NCBI RefSeq assembly: GCF_000524475.1
Contig: NZ_BAVQ01000072.1
Location: 186,001 to 250,000, forward strand
DNA length: 64,000 nt
Direction: 5' to 3'
DNA from: Tomitella biformata AHU 1821
Lineage (GTDB): Bacteria; Actinomycetota; Actinomycetes; Mycobacteriales; Mycobacteriaceae
In this document: positions 9,702 to 17,281 of the stretch, one piece after another
How positions within the stretch are numbered: the first letter of the stretch is position 1
How the letters are laid out: every line of letters begins with the position of its first letter
Notes under the pieces: model-generated
What the model saw: only the letters and a program-made list of their open reading frames with translations
What the model was told of the DNA's origin: nothing
Databases searched by the model: none
Program-made: the position numbers and the translations under genes

Positions 9702-10390
9702 GGCGGCTGCTCGGCCGGCCCGCGAAGGTCACCGACCGGCATCGGCAGCTGGTCTGGCAGGCGGCGTCGCTGCTGCTGGCCTACCCCGACGACGAGCACG
9801 AGGCGCGGTTGGCGCTAGTCTCGCGCGCGCTCGGCGAGCTGCCCCCGGCGCTGGCAGATCCCCTCGCGGAGGCCGTGGCCGGGCTCTCGCGAATGACGGC
9901 GCTCGACGCCGCCAAGGAGTACGTGGAGACCTTCGACCTGCGGCGCAAGCGTGCGCTGTTCCTGACCTACTGGACGGATGGGGACACCCGCAACCGCGGC
10001 AACTCGATGCTGCTGTTCGCCAACACCTACCGCGACTGCGGCGTCGAGCCCCCATCCGACGAGCTGCCGGACCACCTCGCCGTCGTGCTCGAGTTCGGCG
10101 CGACGGTCGACGTCGCCGGCGGGCTGGCGCTGCTGGCGAAGCATCGGGCGCCCCTGGAACTGCTGCGGCTGGCCCTGGAAGAGATGCCCTCCCCGTATGC
10201 GGGGGCCATCGTCGCGGTGCTCGCCACCGTCCCCGAACCGGACCCGGAGGCCACCCGCCTGGAGGCGCTGCGGCTGGCCGAGCAGGGCCCGCCCGCGGAA
10301 TCCGTCGGGTTGAGCCCGTACTCCGTGACGATCCCCGTCGAGCAGCTCACCGCGGGGCTTCGCGGAAACCAGGCAGGAGTGGTCCGATGA
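9698..10390 (+). CDS. narJ: Nitrate reductase molybdenum cofactor assembly chaperone
   Basis: The 230-residue product is the dedicated chaperone that binds apo-NarG and allows molybdenum cofactor and FS0 insertion before membrane docking. The helical TorD/NarJ-like sequence includes LAYPDDEH at the N-terminus and YVETFDLRRKRALFLTYWT with GDTRNRG near residues 75-105, a conserved NarJ block. It starts at GTG 9698, overlapping the narH stop (GTGA), and its own stop overlaps narI (ATGA), so it is tightly coupled. Confidence 0.95.
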   Translation: MRRLLGRPAKVTDRHRQLVWQAASLLLAYPDDEHEARLALVSRALGELPPALADPLAEAVAGLSRMTALDAAKEYVETFDLRRKRALFLTYWTDGDTRNRGNSMLLFANTYRDCGVEPPSDELPDHLAVVLEFGATVDVAGGLALLAKHRAPLELLRLALEEMPSPYAGAIVAVLATVPEPDPEATRLEALRLAEQGPPAESVGLSPYSVTIPVEQLTAGLRGNQAGVVR

Positions 10391-11130
10391 GCGTGTTCAA
10401 GCAGGAGATCTTCTGGGACGTCGTCCCCTATGTCAGCCTGGCTATCCTCATCGTCGGCCTGACCTGGCGGTACCGCTACGACAAGTTTGGCTGGACCACC
10501 CGCTCCTCGGAGCTGTACGAGTCCAAGCTGCTCAGCGTCGCCAGCCCGATGTTCCACTACGGCATCCTCGTCGTGATCGTCGGGCACGTCATCGGGCTCG
10601 TGATCCCGCAGAGCTGGACGGCGGCGATCGGCATCGACGAGCACCTGTACCACTGGAGCGCGCTGATCTTGGGCGGCATCGCGGGCCTGGCCACGCTCGT
10701 CGGCATCGGTCTGCTGATCTACCGGCGCCGGACCATCGGCCCGGTGTTCATCGCGACCACCAAAAACGACAAGCTGATGTATGTGGCGCTGCTCGCCGCG
10801 ATCATCGCGGGCCTGGCCACCACAGTCATCGGCATGACCCCGGCCGGGCAGGCCCCGGAGGCGAACTATCGCGACACCGTGGCCCCGTGGTTCCGGTCCA
10901 TCTGGATCCTGCAGCCCGACGGCGTCGCGATGGCCGCCGCGCCGCTGCAATTCCACATTCACGTGATCATCGCGCTGGTGCTGTTCGCGCTGCTGCCGTT
11001 CACCCGGCTGGTGCACATGTTCAGCGCGCCCATCGGCTACCTGTTCCGGCCGTACGTGGTCTACCGCAGTCGCAGCGAGGCCGGCCGCGACCAGTTGCTG
11101 GGCTCCTCGCCGAGCCGCCGGGGCTGGTGA
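10387..11130 (+). CDS. narI: Respiratory nitrate reductase, gamma subunit (cytochrome b)
   Basis: The 247-residue membrane protein has five hydrophobic segments. It oxidises quinol and carries two b haems. Histidines at the known haem positions are present: H57 and H67 (MFHYGILVVIVGHVIG), H190/H192 (QFHIHVI) and H210 (FTRLVHMFSAP). The length is close to that of other NarI proteins. It completes the narKGHJI operon and ends 18 bp before the convergent DUF2236 gene. Confidence 0.96.
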   Translation: MSVFKQEIFWDVVPYVSLAILIVGLTWRYRYDKFGWTTRSSELYESKLLSVASPMFHYGILVVIVGHVIGLVIPQSWTAAIGIDEHLYHWSALILGGIAGLATLVGIGLLIYRRRTIGPVFIATTKNDKLMYVALLAAIIAGLATTVIGMTPAGQAPEANYRDTVAPWFRSIWILQPDGVAMAAAPLQFHIHVIIALVLFALLPFTRLVHMFSAPIGYLFRPYVVYRSRSEAGRDQLLGSSPSRRGW

Positions 11131-11148
11131 TTCCGCCGGGTGTGAGAA

Positions 11149-12015
11149 CTAGCGCGCGACCCCGCGGCCCGACGCCAGCCGCTTGCGCATGTCCCGCAGA
11201 TATAGCTTCGACGGCAGGGTACGGACGGGCCGGGGAATGAATCGGTAGACCACCGGTAGCACGCGGAAGAGCAGGTCGAACGCGCGTTGATGCCGCGGTC
11301 CCCACGTCATCTGGAATGCCTCGCGGGCGCGCGGGGGCAACAGCCCGGCGGTGACGAAGTTGTTCAGCGGCATCCCCAGGCGGATGAACCACGGGGCCTG
11401 CCCGCCGGACAGGAGCTTGTTGACGAAGGCCAGCACCTGGTAGTCGACCTCGAGGCCCTCGATCTGTCGGTCCCAGTACGCGTTGAACGCGGCGAGATCC
11501 CTGGGCCACATCTCGGGCTTGACCTGCAGGGCGTTGCCGTACTCCATCGACTCGCGGTAGATCCGCTCCGCGGAGGCGGGGTCGAGGGGACCGTGGAAGC
11601 GCTCGAACAGGTCGATCCCGCCCTTATAGAGCGTGGCCGCGACCCACAGTTGCAGATCGGGGTCGAACGCGCTGTAGGACTTCGCGCGCACGGGGATATG
11701 TGCCTTGTTGACCATCTTGATGATGGCCTTCTTCTCCTCCGGGGTGCCCAGGGAAATCGCATAGATATAGCTCATCGTGGTGCGCAGGCGGCTGAGCGGC
11801 TCGCTGAGCACTTCGCTGTGGTCGGCGACGCCGTGGCCCACGCCGGGCACCGCGAGCTGGAGCAGGACGGCCGCGCCCGCGCCGAGGAAGATGAAGCTCT
11901 CGTCGACATAGTCGGCCATCCCGATAGTGGGGGAGCCGTCGGCGTTTGTGGTGGCGAGCGGGGGCAGCGGCTGCCATTCGGTCGGCGGGGCCTGATCGGT
12001 TTCTGGGTTGGCCAT
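11149..12015 (-). CDS. DUF2236 / oxygenase MpaB family protein (copy 1)
   Basis: The 288-residue product is related to the DUF2236 family, which includes latex-clearing protein and the fungal MpaB oxygenase, some of which bind haem b. Visible features are YVDESFIFLGAGAAVLLQLA, HSEVLSEPLSRLRTTMSYIY, KAHIPVRAKSYSAFDPDLQ followed by LWVAATLYKGG, and a proline-rich C-terminal WGPRHQRAFD segment. Conserved His and Arg residues in the central helices are the likely haem-pocket region. It is divergent from a TetR gene, which is therefore the probable regulator. Substrate and activity are unknown. Three further members occur in this window. Confidence 0.85.
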   Translation of the reverse strand: MANPETDQAPPTEWQPLPPLATTNADGSPTIGMADYVDESFIFLGAGAAVLLQLAVPGVGHGVADHSEVLSEPLSRLRTTMSYIYAISLGTPEEKKAIIKMVNKAHIPVRAKSYSAFDPDLQLWVAATLYKGGIDLFERFHGPLDPASAERIYRESMEYGNALQVKPEMWPRDLAAFNAYWDRQIEGLEVDYQVLAFVNKLLSGGQAPWFIRLGMPLNNFVTAGLLPPRAREAFQMTWGPRHQRAFDLLFRVLPVVYRFIPRPVRTLPSKLYLRDMRKRLASGRGVAR

Positions 12016-12045
12016 CGGAACTCTCCCCTGGACGCAGTAGACTGA

Positions 12046-12072
12046 TGCAACGATTCATCGTCAACTGTTGCA
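12046..12072. promoter_or_regulatory. Candidate TetR operator between divergent genes
   Basis: Two nested dyads lie in the 103-bp gap between DUF2236 copy 1 and the TetR gene. One is ACGAT-TC-ATCGT at 12050-12061; the other is TGCAAC (12046-12051) mirrored by GTTGCA (12067-12072). The position fits autoregulation plus control of the divergent oxygenase gene. Binding is inferred only. Confidence 0.45.
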
Positions 12073-12118
12073 GTGTTGCGGCCATTTGGCAAGGAATCTT
12101 CGATAACTTAGGAGGGGC

Positions 12119-12718
12119 ATGTCAGTGTCGGTGGACCCCGATGAGGCAATTTTGCTGGCCGCGCTCGAGCAGTTCGCGCTGACGGGCGTCAGGCGGACCA
12201 GCACCGACGACATCGCGCGCCGGGCCGGGGTCAACCGCGCGACGCTCTATCGGCGGCTCGGCACCAAGGATGAGATCGTCGGCGCCGCCTACCTCTTCGA
12301 GGCCGCCCGGGTGCTGGCGGGCATCGAGTCGGCAATCGCGGGCATCGTGGACCTGGACGAGTACATCGCCACGTTCTTCATCGCGACGCTGCGCGGAGTC
12401 CGCGAGAACCGGCTGCTGGCCCAGCTGCTGCTGGTCGATCGCGAGGAGACCGTTCGGGCCCTGACCGCTGGCGCGGGCGGAGTGTTGGAGTTGGCGTCGG
12501 CATTCCTTGTCGAGAAGATCGAGGGAATTCGCGAGCGGCACGGGGCGGCGGAGGGTCGGGAACCGGAGCTCGGCGACGTCGAGGCGCTCGCGGGCATGCT
12601 GGCCCGGTTGACGCAATCGCTGCTGCTCACGCCCGACGGGCCGCCGCGCGTGGACACCGACGTGCAGATGCGGGAGTTCGCGCGGACCCTCCTGGCGCCG
12701 ATGATCAAGGGGTGCTGA
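12119..12718 (+). CDS. TetR/AcrR family transcriptional regulator
   Basis: The 199-residue product has an N-terminal helix-turn-helix: LAALEQFALTGVRRTSTDDI, ARRAGVNRATLYRRLGTKDE (about residues 10-55). The C-terminal ligand domain is helical and not assignable. ATG 12119 follows AGGAGGGG closely. It is divergent from DUF2236 copy 1 and precedes a second TetR gene by 4 bp, so the two regulators are probably co-transcribed. Its likely target is the shared intergenic region, but this is inferred. Confidence 0.88.
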   Translation: MSVSVDPDEAILLAALEQFALTGVRRTSTDDIARRAGVNRATLYRRLGTKDEIVGAAYLFEAARVLAGIESAIAGIVDLDEYIATFFIATLRGVRENRLLAQLLLVDREETVRALTAGAGGVLELASAFLVEKIEGIRERHGAAEGREPELGDVEALAGMLARLTQSLLLTPDGPPRVDTDVQMREFARTLLAPMIKGC

Positions 12719-12722
12719 ACCT

Positions 12723-13343
12723 ATGGTTGGGGCCATGAACTCGGAACAGGCGTCGTGGCGCGAGTACCGCGAATCAAGCCTGTCCAAGCCCCTTGCCGGA
12801 GCGCTGGCGGCGTTCGTCGAACAGGGCTATCACGGCGCGTCCATCCGCGACATCGCCGCGCGGGCGCAGCTGTCGGTGCCCGGGCTCTACCACCACTACC
12901 CGTCCAAGCAGGCGCTGCTGATGGGGTTGGTGAACGCGGCGATGGACGAGCTCCTCGCCCGCAGCGTGCAGGCGGAGCAGGGTGCGGGGCCCAGTCCCGA
13001 GGCCAGATTCGACGCGGTGGTGGAGTCGTTGCTGCGCTTCCACATGGCGCGGCGCGAGTTGGCCTTCGTCGCGTCGACGGAGGCGCGCAGCATGGGGGGA
13101 GAGGCTCGGCACGAGTACATCGGCCGCCGGGACGAGCAGCAGCGGATGCTGGACCGGATCGTTGCGGATGGCGTCGAGCAGGGGGTCTTCGCGGCGAAGT
13201 ATCCGGCCGACGCGGCGCGCGCGGTCGCGACGATGTGCGTGGCGGTCTCCAGCTGGTACCGCCCGGACGGGCCGCTCGCGCCGGACGAGCTCGCGAAGAG
13301 ATACCTCGACATCGCCCACGGGATGGTCGGCGCCCGGCAGTAG
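12723..13343 (+). CDS. TetR/AcrR family transcriptional regulator
   Basis: The product is up to 206 residues long. The helix-turn-helix is AALAAFVEQGYHGASIRDIA, then RAQLSVPGLYHHYPSKQALL (about 28-70). The C-terminal domain resembles that of the TetR proteins controlling fatty-acid genes, but the effector is unknown. The start is ambiguous between ATG 12723 and ATG 12735; both lie behind G-rich sequences. It is only 4 bp after the previous TetR gene, an unusual back-to-back pair. The near-perfect palindrome at 14161-14186 upstream of the acyl-CoA dehydrogenase operon is a plausible target. Confidence 0.87.
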   Translation: MVGAMNSEQASWREYRESSLSKPLAGALAAFVEQGYHGASIRDIAARAQLSVPGLYHHYPSKQALLMGLVNAAMDELLARSVQAEQGAGPSPEARFDAVVESLLRFHMARRELAFVASTEARSMGGEARHEYIGRRDEQQRMLDRIVADGVEQGVFAAKYPADAARAVATMCVAVSSWYRPDGPLAPDELAKRYLDIAHGMVGARQ

Positions 13344-13353
13344 GCCTGAAAGA

Positions 13354-13388
13354 CAAGTCCACTTGACATGAGATGACAAGTGGACTTG
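13354..13388. promoter_or_regulatory. Twin palindromic operator upstream of the XRE gene
   Basis: Two copies of a 12-bp dyad, CAAGT-CC-ACTTG (13354-13365) and CAAGT-GG-ACTTG (13377-13388), lie 23 bp apart centre to centre, about two helical turns. The pair is itself an inverted repeat. TTGACA (13363-13368) overlaps the first copy and could be a -35 box. This is the layout expected for autoregulation by a dimeric helix-turn-helix repressor. Confidence 0.65.
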
Positions 13389-13398
13389 ACTTCATGTT

Positions 13399-13614
13399 GT
13401 GTCCGAGACGTTGCAGGGGAACCGAGTGCGCGAGCATCGCCGTGCCGCGCGGCTGACCCAGTCCGAGTTGGGCGCTGCGGTGGGGGTGAGCCGGCAGACC
13501 ATCGTCTCGATGGAGGGCGGCAAATACTCGCCCAGTGTGTACCTGGCGCTGCGGCTCGCTCGGCACCTCGGCGTCAGCGTCGAGACCCTGTTCGCAATCC
13601 CGGAGGAGGCGTAG
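13399..13614 (+). CDS. Small XRE-family helix-turn-helix regulator
   Basis: The 71-residue protein is essentially one HTH_3 domain: VREHRRAARLTQSELGAAVG then VSRQTIVSMEGGKYSPSVYL and LALRLARHLGVSVETLF. This matches the compact YozG-like repressors usually paired with a membrane protein, as here. The start is uncertain: GTG 13399 gives the family N-terminus (GNRVRE) but has no ribosome binding site and could be leaderless; GTG 13426 follows AGGGGAA but trims the first helix. The next gene begins 3 bp after its stop. Confidence 0.82.
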   Translation: MSETLQGNRVREHRRAARLTQSELGAAVGVSRQTIVSMEGGKYSPSVYLALRLARHLGVSVETLFAIPEEA

Positions 13615-13617
13615 GCG

Positions 13618-14130
13618 ATGAGTGTTCTTGTGACGACGGCGCGATTTGTGGGGGATCTGGATAGCGAGTTCTATGCCGACGAGCGCCAGCGGGAGGTGTG
13701 GAACGAGGCCTCGGCCGTCGGATTCCAGGTCCTGAACTGGGCCCTGGTGATCGCCGCCGCGATCCTGCCGTGGGCGGCGGGTCGCACCGGCGCGTGGATC
13801 GCGCTCGGCCTGCTGGTCGGCTGGGTTGCGGTGTCTTTCCTCGTGCTGGCCTACGCGCGGGCTCTGGAGGTGGATTTGTACGTGGTGGCCTCGCTGTGGA
13901 CTCCGAGATCGGTCGTCATGGTGGCGGTCTACCTGGTCGGCGCGCTGGGGGTGATCCTGCGGCTGGTCCTCGCCGACACCTCGGATCTGGGCGGCACGAT
14001 CGCCGGCGGGGCGGTGGGCGCGGCACTGGCCGCGGTGGGCGTCAGCTGGGGGATCTCGCGGACCCGACGCAAGGCGCGGGACTCGGAGTTGGCGCGCGAT
14101 GCGGCCGAGTCGCAGGCTTTCGAGGCTTGA
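13618..14130 (+). CDS. Hypothetical membrane protein paired with XRE regulator
   Basis: The 170-residue product has four likely membrane segments (about 39-53, 58-76, 95-117 and 122-142) between an acidic N-terminus containing DSEFYADERQREVW and a charged C-terminal tail with RTRRKARDSELA. No enzyme motif is seen. The gene is 3 bp downstream of the XRE repressor and surely co-transcribed. Such XRE/membrane-protein pairs are widespread in Gram-positive bacteria, mostly without known function. Confidence 0.75.
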   Translation: MSVLVTTARFVGDLDSEFYADERQREVWNEASAVGFQVLNWALVIAAAILPWAAGRTGAWIALGLLVGWVAVSFLVLAYARALEVDLYVVASLWTPRSVVMVAVYLVGALGVILRLVLADTSDLGGTIAGGAVGAALAAVGVSWGISRTRRKARDSELARDAAESQAFEA

Positions 14131-14160
14131 CGGTCCCCGCCGCATATGGGAGCCTCTGAG

Positions 14161-14186
14161 AGACCGAGCGATCGATCGGTCGGTCT
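14161..14186. promoter_or_regulatory. Near-perfect 26-bp palindrome, probable TetR-type operator
   Basis: The left half AGACCGAgCGATC is mirrored by the right half GATCGgTCGGTCT; only one base pair (the lower-case G/G) breaks the symmetry. It sits 19-44 bp before the GTG of the acyl-CoA dehydrogenase operon. A TAGATT hexamer (14186-14191) abuts it and GAGGAG (14192-14197) is the ribosome binding site. The location and symmetry are typical for a TetR repressor site. Confidence 0.75.
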
Positions 14187-14204
14187 AGATTGAGGAGCTG
14201 ACCA

Positions 14205-15413
14205 GTGGCAATCGACCTACAGCATGAGCCTGAGACCTTGAGCCTGATCGCGCACACCACGGACTTCGTCCGTGACTACGTGCTGCCGATCGAGGACGAG
14301 TTCGCCGGCGACATCGAGGCCGCGGGCGGCGACGCCAGGCGCGTCGAGATGAACCAGGCCGCGCGTGCGGCTGGCGTCTTCGCCCCGCACGCGCCCACTG
14401 AGTTCGGCGGCCACGAGCTGAATATGTGCGAGCGCGCCCCGGTCTTCGAGGCCGGCGGCTACTCCCTGTTCGGCCCCGCCGCCCTGCACATCGCCGCGCC
14501 CGACGAGGGCAACATCCACATGCTGGGCGAGATCGCTGACGAGCGCCAGCGCGAGCTGTTCCTCGGCCCGCTGGCCCGCGGCGACGTCCGCTCCGCCTTT
14601 GCGATGACTGAGCCCGCCCCCGGTGCCGGCGCGGACCCCGCCGCGCTGACGACCCGCGCCGACCAGGTCCCCGGCGGCTGGCAGATCAACGGCCACAAGT
14701 GGTTCATCACCGGCGCGGACGGCGCGGCGTTCTTCATCATCATGGCCCGCACCGAGGGGCAGCCCGGCGACCGCGGCGGCGCCACGATGTTCCTCGCCCC
14801 GGCCGAGAGTCCCGGCCTGCGCGTGGGCCGGCACATCACCACGCTGGACCGCTCGATGATCGGCGGCCACTGCGAGGTGTTCTTCGAGGACCTCTTCGTG
14901 CCCGACGAGAACGTGCTCGGCGAGGTCGGCCAGGGCTACGCCGGCGCGCAGGTCCGCCTCGGCCCGGCCCGTATGACGCACGTGATGCGCTGGCTCGGCG
15001 CCGCCCGCCGCGGCCACGATATCGCCGTCGCCCACTCCGCCAAGCGCAAGGCGTTCGGCTCGCGCCTGGGCGACCTCGGCATGGTCCAGAAGATGATCGC
15101 GGACAACGAGATCGATATCGCGGCCACCCGTGCGCTGCTCATGCGGGCCTGCTGGGAGCTCGACAACGGCGGCGTCGCCGACGACTCCACCTCGATCGCC
15201 AAGACCTACGCGGCCGAGGCCGTCGGCCGCATCGTCGACAACTCCATCCAGATCTGCGGCGGGCTCGGCGTCTCCGAGGACCTGCCGCTGGCCCGCCTGT
15301 CCCGCGAGGTCCGCCCGTTCCGCGTGTACGACGGGCCCTCCGAGGTGCACCGCTGGGCCATCGCCAAGCGCGCCGTCCGCCGAGCCCGCAACGCCGCAGG
15401 GGAGACCCGATGA
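14205..15413 (+). CDS. Acyl-CoA dehydrogenase, ACAD10/11-LvaC type
   Basis: The 402-residue flavoprotein has the usual dehydrogenase layout, with AFAMTEPAPGAGADPAAL (131-148) at the flavin/substrate site and the C-terminal RVYDGPSEVHRW block. D376 stands where medium-chain dehydrogenases have the catalytic Glu; DGPSEVHRW is characteristic of the ACAD10/11 and LvaC branch. That branch removes a phosphate from 4-phosphoacyl-CoA rather than performing a simple oxidation. The gene overlaps an aminoglycoside-phosphotransferase-like kinase (ATGA), the same partnership as in ACAD10/11 fusions. GTG 14205 follows GAGGAG. The exact substrate is inferred from context. Confidence 0.85.
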   Translation: MAIDLQHEPETLSLIAHTTDFVRDYVLPIEDEFAGDIEAAGGDARRVEMNQAARAAGVFAPHAPTEFGGHELNMCERAPVFEAGGYSLFGPAALHIAAPDEGNIHMLGEIADERQRELFLGPLARGDVRSAFAMTEPAPGAGADPAALTTRADQVPGGWQINGHKWFITGADGAAFFIIMARTEGQPGDRGGATMFLAPAESPGLRVGRHITTLDRSMIGGHCEVFFEDLFVPDENVLGEVGQGYAGAQVRLGPARMTHVMRWLGAARRGHDIAVAHSAKRKAFGSRLGDLGMVQKMIADNEIDIAATRALLMRACWELDNGGVADDSTSIAKTYAAEAVGRIVDNSIQICGGLGVSEDLPLARLSREVRPFRVYDGPSEVHRWAIAKRAVRRARNAAGETR

Positions 15414-16441
15414 CCGACGCTGCGATGAACCTTCCTGCGCTGCAAGACTATTTGGCCGAGCAGGGTGTGGCGCTGCAGGGCGAGCTGACGGCGGAGCTGA
15501 TCGCCGGCGGCAAGTCCAACCTGACCTACGCCATCTCCGACGGTGCCAACAAGTGGGTGCTGCGGCGCCCGCCCGTGTCGGGGCTCACCCCGTCCGCGCA
15601 TGACATGGCGCGTGAGTTCCGCGTCGTCTCCGGCCTGCGGGGCTCGGGCGTGCCGGTGGCGGACGCGATCGTGCTGTGCGAGGACAATTCGGTGCTGGGC
15701 GCGCCGTTCGCGATGGTCGAGTTCGTCGAGGGCCAGGTGATCCGCAACGAGTCGGAGCTCGCCCGCTACTCCGACGCGGACCTCACGCGCTGCACCGACG
15801 AGCTGGTCCGGGTGCTCGCCGCGCTGCACAACGTCGACTACCAGGCCGCGGGCCTCGGCGAGTTCGGCCGGCCCGACGGCTACCTCACCAGGCAGGTGGG
15901 GCTGTGGGCGAAGCAGTGGGGCCGGGTAAAGGACGGCGAGCTCGCCGCGAATGACTCAGACGTGGAGCGCCTGCACCGTGCCCTCGAGACGATGATCCCC
16001 ACCCAGGCCGCGGCCACCATCGTGCACGGGGACTACCGCATCGACAACACCATCCTCGACGCCGACGACGTGGGCCAGGTCCGCGCGGTCGTCGACTGGG
16101 AGCTCTCCACGCTCGGCGACCCGCTCACCGACGTCGCGATGATGTGCGTCTACCGCGACCCGGCGCTGGAACTGGTGCTCGGGGAGCCCGCCGCGTGGAC
16201 GAGCTCTCGGCTGGCGTCCGCGGATGAGCTGGCCCAGCAATACTCGACCGCGTCAGGCCGGGAACTGGCGAACTGGGGCTTCTACCTGGGCCTGGCCAAC
16301 TTCAAGCTCGCGGTGATCGCCGCGGGCATCGACCATCGGTACCGCTCCGGGGCGACGGTCGGCGACGGGTTCGACAAGGCGATCGACGCCGTGCCGATCT
16401 TCCTCGCGGCCGGCCTGCGCGCGGTGAAGGAGCAGTCATGA
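15410..16441 (+). CDS. APH-like kinase, LvaA/ACAD10-type acyl-CoA phosphotransferase
   Basis: The 343-residue product has the aminoglycoside/choline kinase fold. The catalytic loop HGDYRIDN is at 206-213, and the metal-binding DWE (229-231) is followed by LSTLGDPLTDVAMM. The N-lobe contains GGKSNLTYAI and WVLRRPP (32-55). Members next to acyl-CoA dehydrogenases do not act on antibiotics; LvaA and the ACAD10/11 kinase domains phosphorylate 4-hydroxyacyl-CoA. It overlaps the genes on both sides by 4 bp. I infer the acyl-CoA role from this operon position. A separate LvaB-like small subunit is not seen. Confidence 0.85.
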   Translation: MTDAAMNLPALQDYLAEQGVALQGELTAELIAGGKSNLTYAISDGANKWVLRRPPVSGLTPSAHDMAREFRVVSGLRGSGVPVADAIVLCEDNSVLGAPFAMVEFVEGQVIRNESELARYSDADLTRCTDELVRVLAALHNVDYQAAGLGEFGRPDGYLTRQVGLWAKQWGRVKDGELAANDSDVERLHRALETMIPTQAAATIVHGDYRIDNTILDADDVGQVRAVVDWELSTLGDPLTDVAMMCVYRDPALELVLGEPAAWTSSRLASADELAQQYSTASGRELANWGFYLGLANFKLAVIAAGIDHRYRSGATVGDGFDKAIDAVPIFLAAGLRAVKEQS

Positions 16442-17172
16442 ACTCGGCGTTGGTGACCGGTGCCTCGCGGGGCATCGGACTCGGCATCGCCACTCGGCTG
16501 GCGGAGCAGGGCAGGGGGCTGACGATCACCTCGCGGACCCAGTCAACGCTCGACGCGGTGGCGGACCAGCTCCGCGCGGCCGGGTCGCCGCACGTGCTCG
16601 CCGTGGCCGGGGACATGGCGGACCCGGAGCACCTGGCCGCCGCGGTCAAGGCGCACGGCGAGCAGTTCGGAACGATGGACGCGCTGGTGCTCAATGCCGG
16701 GGTCGGCACCGCCGGGACCATCGCGGAGTACCCGATGCGCCGCTTCGAGAAGTCGATCGCCGTGAACCTGCGCGCGCCGATGGTGCTCATGCAGGAGGCG
16801 CTGCCACTGCTGCGTGCCGCGGCCGCCGCGAACCCAGGCCGCGGCGCGAAGGTCATCGCGCTGGCCTCGATCGCCGGCGTCTACGCCGAGGCCGGGCTCG
16901 GCGTGTACGGCGCGACGAAGGCGGCGCTGCTCTCGATGATCGACGCGCTCAACGCGGAAGAGTCTGCGGGCGGCGTCACCGGCGCGGCGCTGGCCCCCGC
17001 CTACGTCGACACGGACATGGCTGCCTGGACGCACGACACCGTGCCGCCGGAGACGATGATCCAGGTCTCCGACATTGTCGAGCTCGTCGACGCACTGCTG
17101 CGGCTGTCCTCCCGGGCCGTGGTGCCGAGGCTGGTAGTGAACCGCGCCGGAGCGTCTGCCTTCCAGGCCTAG
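16438..17172 (+). CDS. Short-chain dehydrogenase/reductase
   Basis: The 244-residue classical SDR has the cofactor loop TGASRGIG (7-14), NAG near position 83-85, catalytic Ser in LASIAGVY and the YGATK catalytic pair. The preference of the cofactor loop (SR after TGA) suggests NADP(H), which is uncertain. It overlaps the kinase gene at ATGA and closes the operon. In the Lva pathway an SDR interconverts the 4-oxo and 4-hydroxy acyl-CoA forms, which would fit here. It is followed by a large inverted repeat. Confidence 0.88.
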   Translation: MNSALVTGASRGIGLGIATRLAEQGRGLTITSRTQSTLDAVADQLRAAGSPHVLAVAGDMADPEHLAAAVKAHGEQFGTMDALVLNAGVGTAGTIAEYPMRRFEKSIAVNLRAPMVLMQEALPLLRAAAAANPGRGAKVIALASIAGVYAEAGLGVYGATKAALLSMIDALNAEESAGGVTGAALAPAYVDTDMAAWTHDTVPPETMIQVSDIVELVDALLRLSSRAVVPRLVVNRAGASAFQA

Positions 17173-17186
17173 CCCTGCATTGTTGC

Positions 17187-17249
17187 GAACGTGACCGACA
17201 TTGTTGAGGCATCGCCCGAGAGGGGATATCAACAACGTCGGTCACGTTC
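17187..17249. repeat. Inverted repeat, 21-bp arms, between SDR and AraC genes
   Basis: The arms at 17187-17207 and 17229-17249 are reverse complements with one mismatch out of 21; the loop is also 21 bp. The core is GTGACCGACATTGTTGA and its mirror. It may be the terminator of the operon to the left or an operator for the AraC gene that starts 33 bp further on. The long loop and lack of a T-tract make a plain intrinsic terminator less likely. Confidence 0.7.
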
Positions 17250-17281
17250 GTCTATGCCGCCGCGCCGCTAGGATCGAGCAG

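Noticed and set aside
13386-13391. TTGACT as a -10 box for the XRE gene at 17 bp from TTGACA
   Set aside because: It does not resemble a -10 hexamer; the real promoter elements remain unclear.
15410-16441. Aminoglycoside resistance gene
   Set aside because: The fold is APH-like, but the operon with an ACAD10/11-type dehydrogenase and an SDR points to acyl-CoA metabolism.
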